This document shows positions 8,074 to 9,627 of a stretch of 9,627 nt of DNA, one piece after another; position 1 is the first letter of the stretch, and every line of letters begins with the position of its first letter. The notes below the pieces were generated by a model. It saw only the letters and a program-made list of their open reading frames with translations, made no database searches and was not told the origin of the DNA. The DNA is taken from positions 1-9,627 of the forward strand of contig CACZNY010000027.1 in assembly GCA_902782655.1 (NCBI GenBank), read 5' to 3'. This DNA is from an uncultured Lachnospiraceae bacterium. Its GTDB lineage: Bacteria; Bacillota; Clostridia; Lachnospirales; Lachnospiraceae. The position numbers and the translations under genes are program-made.

Positions 8074-8092
8074 CCCTGTTTCTCACATCTTT

Positions 8093-9481
8093 TTATTTTT
8101 CCCCGCTTTTTCCCATGATGTGTCTTGCGACATAAACACCCTCGGATGATGCCTGACTCAGGGAGTGTGTCGTTCCCGAAGCATCCCCGATTACAAACAG
8201 TCCCTTATATCTGGTCTCAAATACGTTGTTTACATCGATGCATGAATTATAGAATTTAACCTCTGTGCCATAAAGCAGATTATCATAATTCGCCGTTCCC
8301 GGTACAAGCTTATTCAGGGCATAGATCATCTCAATGATCGTATCGAGTGTAAGCTTCGGTATCGCAAGCGCCAGATTGCCCGGTTCCGCCGACATGGTCG
8401 GTCGTACAAAGGATTCCGAAAGCCTTTTTGAATTGGTCCTTTTATTTGCCACGAGATCCCCGAATCTCTGAACCATGACACCTCCCGCAAGCATATTGGT
8501 TAGTCTTGCAATATATTCTCCATATGCGTTGCTGTCCTTAAAGGGTTCGGTAAAGTGATGGGTGACCAGCAATGCAAAATTGGTATTCTCCGTATGCTTT
8601 GCCGGGTCTTCATAACTATGACCATTCACGGTCATCACCCCGTTTGTATTCTCCGTGACAACCGCTCCCTTGGGATTCATGCAGAATGTCCTGCAGGTAC
8701 AGCCGGTCACTGCGCTTCTGTACATTATCTTGCTCTCATAAACCTGATCCGTGATCCTGTCCCATATGAACGCCGGACACTCAAATCTTATTCCGATATC
8801 CACTCTGTTATTCCTGGCGGTGATCCCAAGTCGCTCACATACCTTCGAGGTCCAGGCGGATCCGCTCCTGCCTGTGGCCAGGATAAGGTTTTTCGCATCT
8901 GCGCTCCCGTCTGCCGTGATGACCCTCCATGTACCGTCATTATTCTGCGCGATGTCATCCACCGCTGTATCGGTGATTATATCTATACGATCCTTTATCT
9001 CTTTGACTATATTGGACTGGATCACATAGTTTTTGTCCGTCCCGAGATGCCGGACCTCCGCATCCAGGAGATGAAGATCGTACTGGAGTGCCTCTCTTTT
9101 TATCTGTGAATCCACCGTATTGTATCTTTTGGATCCTTCCCCTCCCATGGACATGTTGATTTCATCAACGTAGTTCATAAGCTCTATGGCCTTCCTGTCT
9201 CCTACGTAACGCGCCATGTCACCGCCGAAGTTATTTGTTATATTGTATTTGCCGTCCGAAAAGGCTCCTGCTCCTCCGATGCCTTCCATGATAGAGCAGC
9301 TCTTGCAATGTATGCAGGACTTTATCTTATCGCCGTCTATGGGACACTTCCTTTTTTCCAGCGGCTTTCCTTTCTCTATGAGTCCTATAGACAGACCGCT
9401 TTTCATTCTCACAAACTCATATGCCGCAAATATTCCTCCGGCTCCGCCGCCGACTATGATAACATCATATTTTTCTTTCAT
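8093..9481 (-). CDS. FAD-dependent dehydrogenase of the COG2509-like family
   Basis: This 462-residue flavoprotein is probably a cytoplasmic oxidoreductase of unknown substrate. The N-terminus has a Rossmann FAD-binding site, DVIIVGGGAGGIFAAYE (6-22, GxGxxG at 11-16), with Glu36 as the likely ribose-binding acid. A cysteine cluster follows (Cys46, 56, 59 and 62; spacing 9, 2, 2) and leads into the family segment GIGGAGAFSDGKYN (67-80). ATGRSG (202-207), a second cysteine group (Cys261, 263, 267) and the C-terminal FAD-contacting GLFVIGDASGTTHSLSQASS (427-446) complete the fold. The cluster could bind an Fe-S centre or zinc; this is inference. The ATG at 9481 has AGGAAGG (9498-9492) upstream. 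It lies 65 bp after tRNA-Pro on the same strand. I see no dedicated promoter and no terminator before the groES promoter. Confidence 0.88.
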   Translation of the reverse strand: MKEKYDVIIVGGGAGGIFAAYEFVRMKSGLSIGLIEKGKPLEKRKCPIDGDKIKSCIHCKSCSIMEGIGGAGAFSDGKYNITNNFGGDMARYVGDRKAIELMNYVDEINMSMGGEGSKRYNTVDSQIKREALQYDLHLLDAEVRHLGTDKNYVIQSNIVKEIKDRIDIITDTAVDDIAQNNDGTWRVITADGSADAKNLILATGRSGSAWTSKVCERLGITARNNRVDIGIRFECPAFIWDRITDQVYESKIMYRSAVTGCTCRTFCMNPKGAVVTENTNGVMTVNGHSYEDPAKHTENTNFALLVTHHFTEPFKDSNAYGEYIARLTNMLAGGVMVQRFGDLVANKRTNSKRLSESFVRPTMSAEPGNLALAIPKLTLDTIIEMIYALNKLVPGTANYDNLLYGTEVKFYNSCIDVNNVFETRYKGLFVIGDASGTTHSLSQASSEGVYVARHIMGKSGEK

Positions 9482-9498
9482 ATTCCTGTTTCCTTCCT

Positions 9499-9530
9499 AA
9501 AAAAAATCCCCCACATCCTGTACCGGATTT
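9499..9530 (-). terminator. weak possible terminator after tRNA-Pro
   Basis: Reading the minus strand, AAATCC (9530-9525) can pair with GGATTT (9509-9504) and a run of eight T (9506-9499) follows. The 15-base loop contains a competing short ATCC/GGAT pairing, so the hairpin is not strong. It may end or merely reduce transcription from the tRNA before it enters the dehydrogenase gene, whose Shine-Dalgarno starts directly after the T-run. Confidence 0.3.
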
Positions 9531-9546
9531 GAAGGATATATCGCAA

Positions 9547-9620
9547 TCGGGGTGACAGGATTCGAACCTGCGGCCCCTTGGTCCCAAACCAAGTGCTCTA
9601 CCAACCTGAGCCACACCCCG
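9547..9620 (-). tRNA. tRNA-Pro (anticodon UGG)
   Basis: The minus strand folds as a full cloverleaf. The 7-bp acceptor stem is CGGGGTG (9620-9614) with CACCCCG (9554-9548). The D stem is GCTC/GAGC, and the anticodon stem is CTTGG (9593-9589) with CCAAG (9581-9577). The loop TTTGGGA places TGG (9586-9584) as anticodon, reading proline CCA and, by wobble, other CCN codons. The T arm has TTCGAAT. Base 9547 gives discriminator A. The next bases read TTG, so the 3' CCA is not encoded and must be added by CCA-adding nucleotidyltransferase. Confidence 0.98.
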
Positions 9621-9627
9621 CTATATA

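Noticed and set aside
8555..9109. Plus-strand open frame (184 codons) opposite the FAD-dependent dehydrogenase
   Set aside because: Antisense to a gene with intact family motifs throughout, no ribosome binding site and no recognisable protein family.
9622..9627. TATATA next to the tRNA as its -10 box
   Set aside because: It is only one base from the mature tRNA 5' end, which leaves no room for a transcription start and leader; the true promoter is probably outside the window.

Overview
The window looks like a stretch of chromosome from a low-to-mid GC Firmicute, most likely a Clostridia member of the Lachnospiraceae type (inference). The signs are strong AGGAGG-type ribosome binding sites, a perfect CIRCE operator in front of groES-groEL, frequent ATA isoleucine codons, a tRNA gene without an encoded CCA, and protein versions typical of that group. 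It is mostly a housekeeping region. I see no insertion sequence, phage gene, CRISPR array, toxin-antitoxin pair or defence system. Every gene except the first lies on the minus strand. LAYOUT, left to right. (1) 36-1070 (+) is a family 2 glycosyltransferase. Its 3' end overlaps by 37 bp, tail to tail, the 3' end of a minus-strand membrane protein of the MprF/YbhN-like flippase family (1034-2062). (2) 2106-3200 (-) is a lipoprotein-like alpha/beta hydrolase (esterase) with an acidic low-complexity linker. A short frame with its own Shine-Dalgarno overlaps its start. (3) 3279-5796 (-) is a tightly packed operon in the order pfkA (6-phosphofructokinase), an SpoU/TrmH-type RNA 2'-O-methyltransferase, then proC (pyrroline-5-carboxylate reductase). 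A recognisable promoter lies upstream of pfkA. No clear terminator or new promoter separates proC from the esterase and flippase genes, so one long transcript is possible. (4) 5797-6018 is the largest gap (222 bp). It holds the groEL terminator, a GC-rich pocket and the pfkA promoter. (5) 6019-8073 (-) is the groES-groEL heat-shock operon, with a sigma-A-type promoter and CIRCE operator. (6) 8093-9481 (-) is a FAD-dependent dehydrogenase of a poorly characterised family with an N-terminal cysteine cluster. (7) 9547-9620 (-) is tRNA-Pro(UGG). HOW THE GENES RELATE. GroES and GroEL form one chaperonin machine under HrcA/CIRCE control. The pfkA, methyltransferase and proC genes are coupled by overlap or very short spacing but belong to unrelated pathways, which is common in housekeeping operons. 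The glycosyltransferase, flippase-like protein and surface esterase could all act on cell-envelope glycans or lipids, but this rests on proximity and family only. I found no convincing new system. The most worthwhile leads are two substitutions at conserved active-site positions of PfkA, the cysteine motif of the FAD protein, the overlapping short frame before the esterase, and the envelope-gene cluster.
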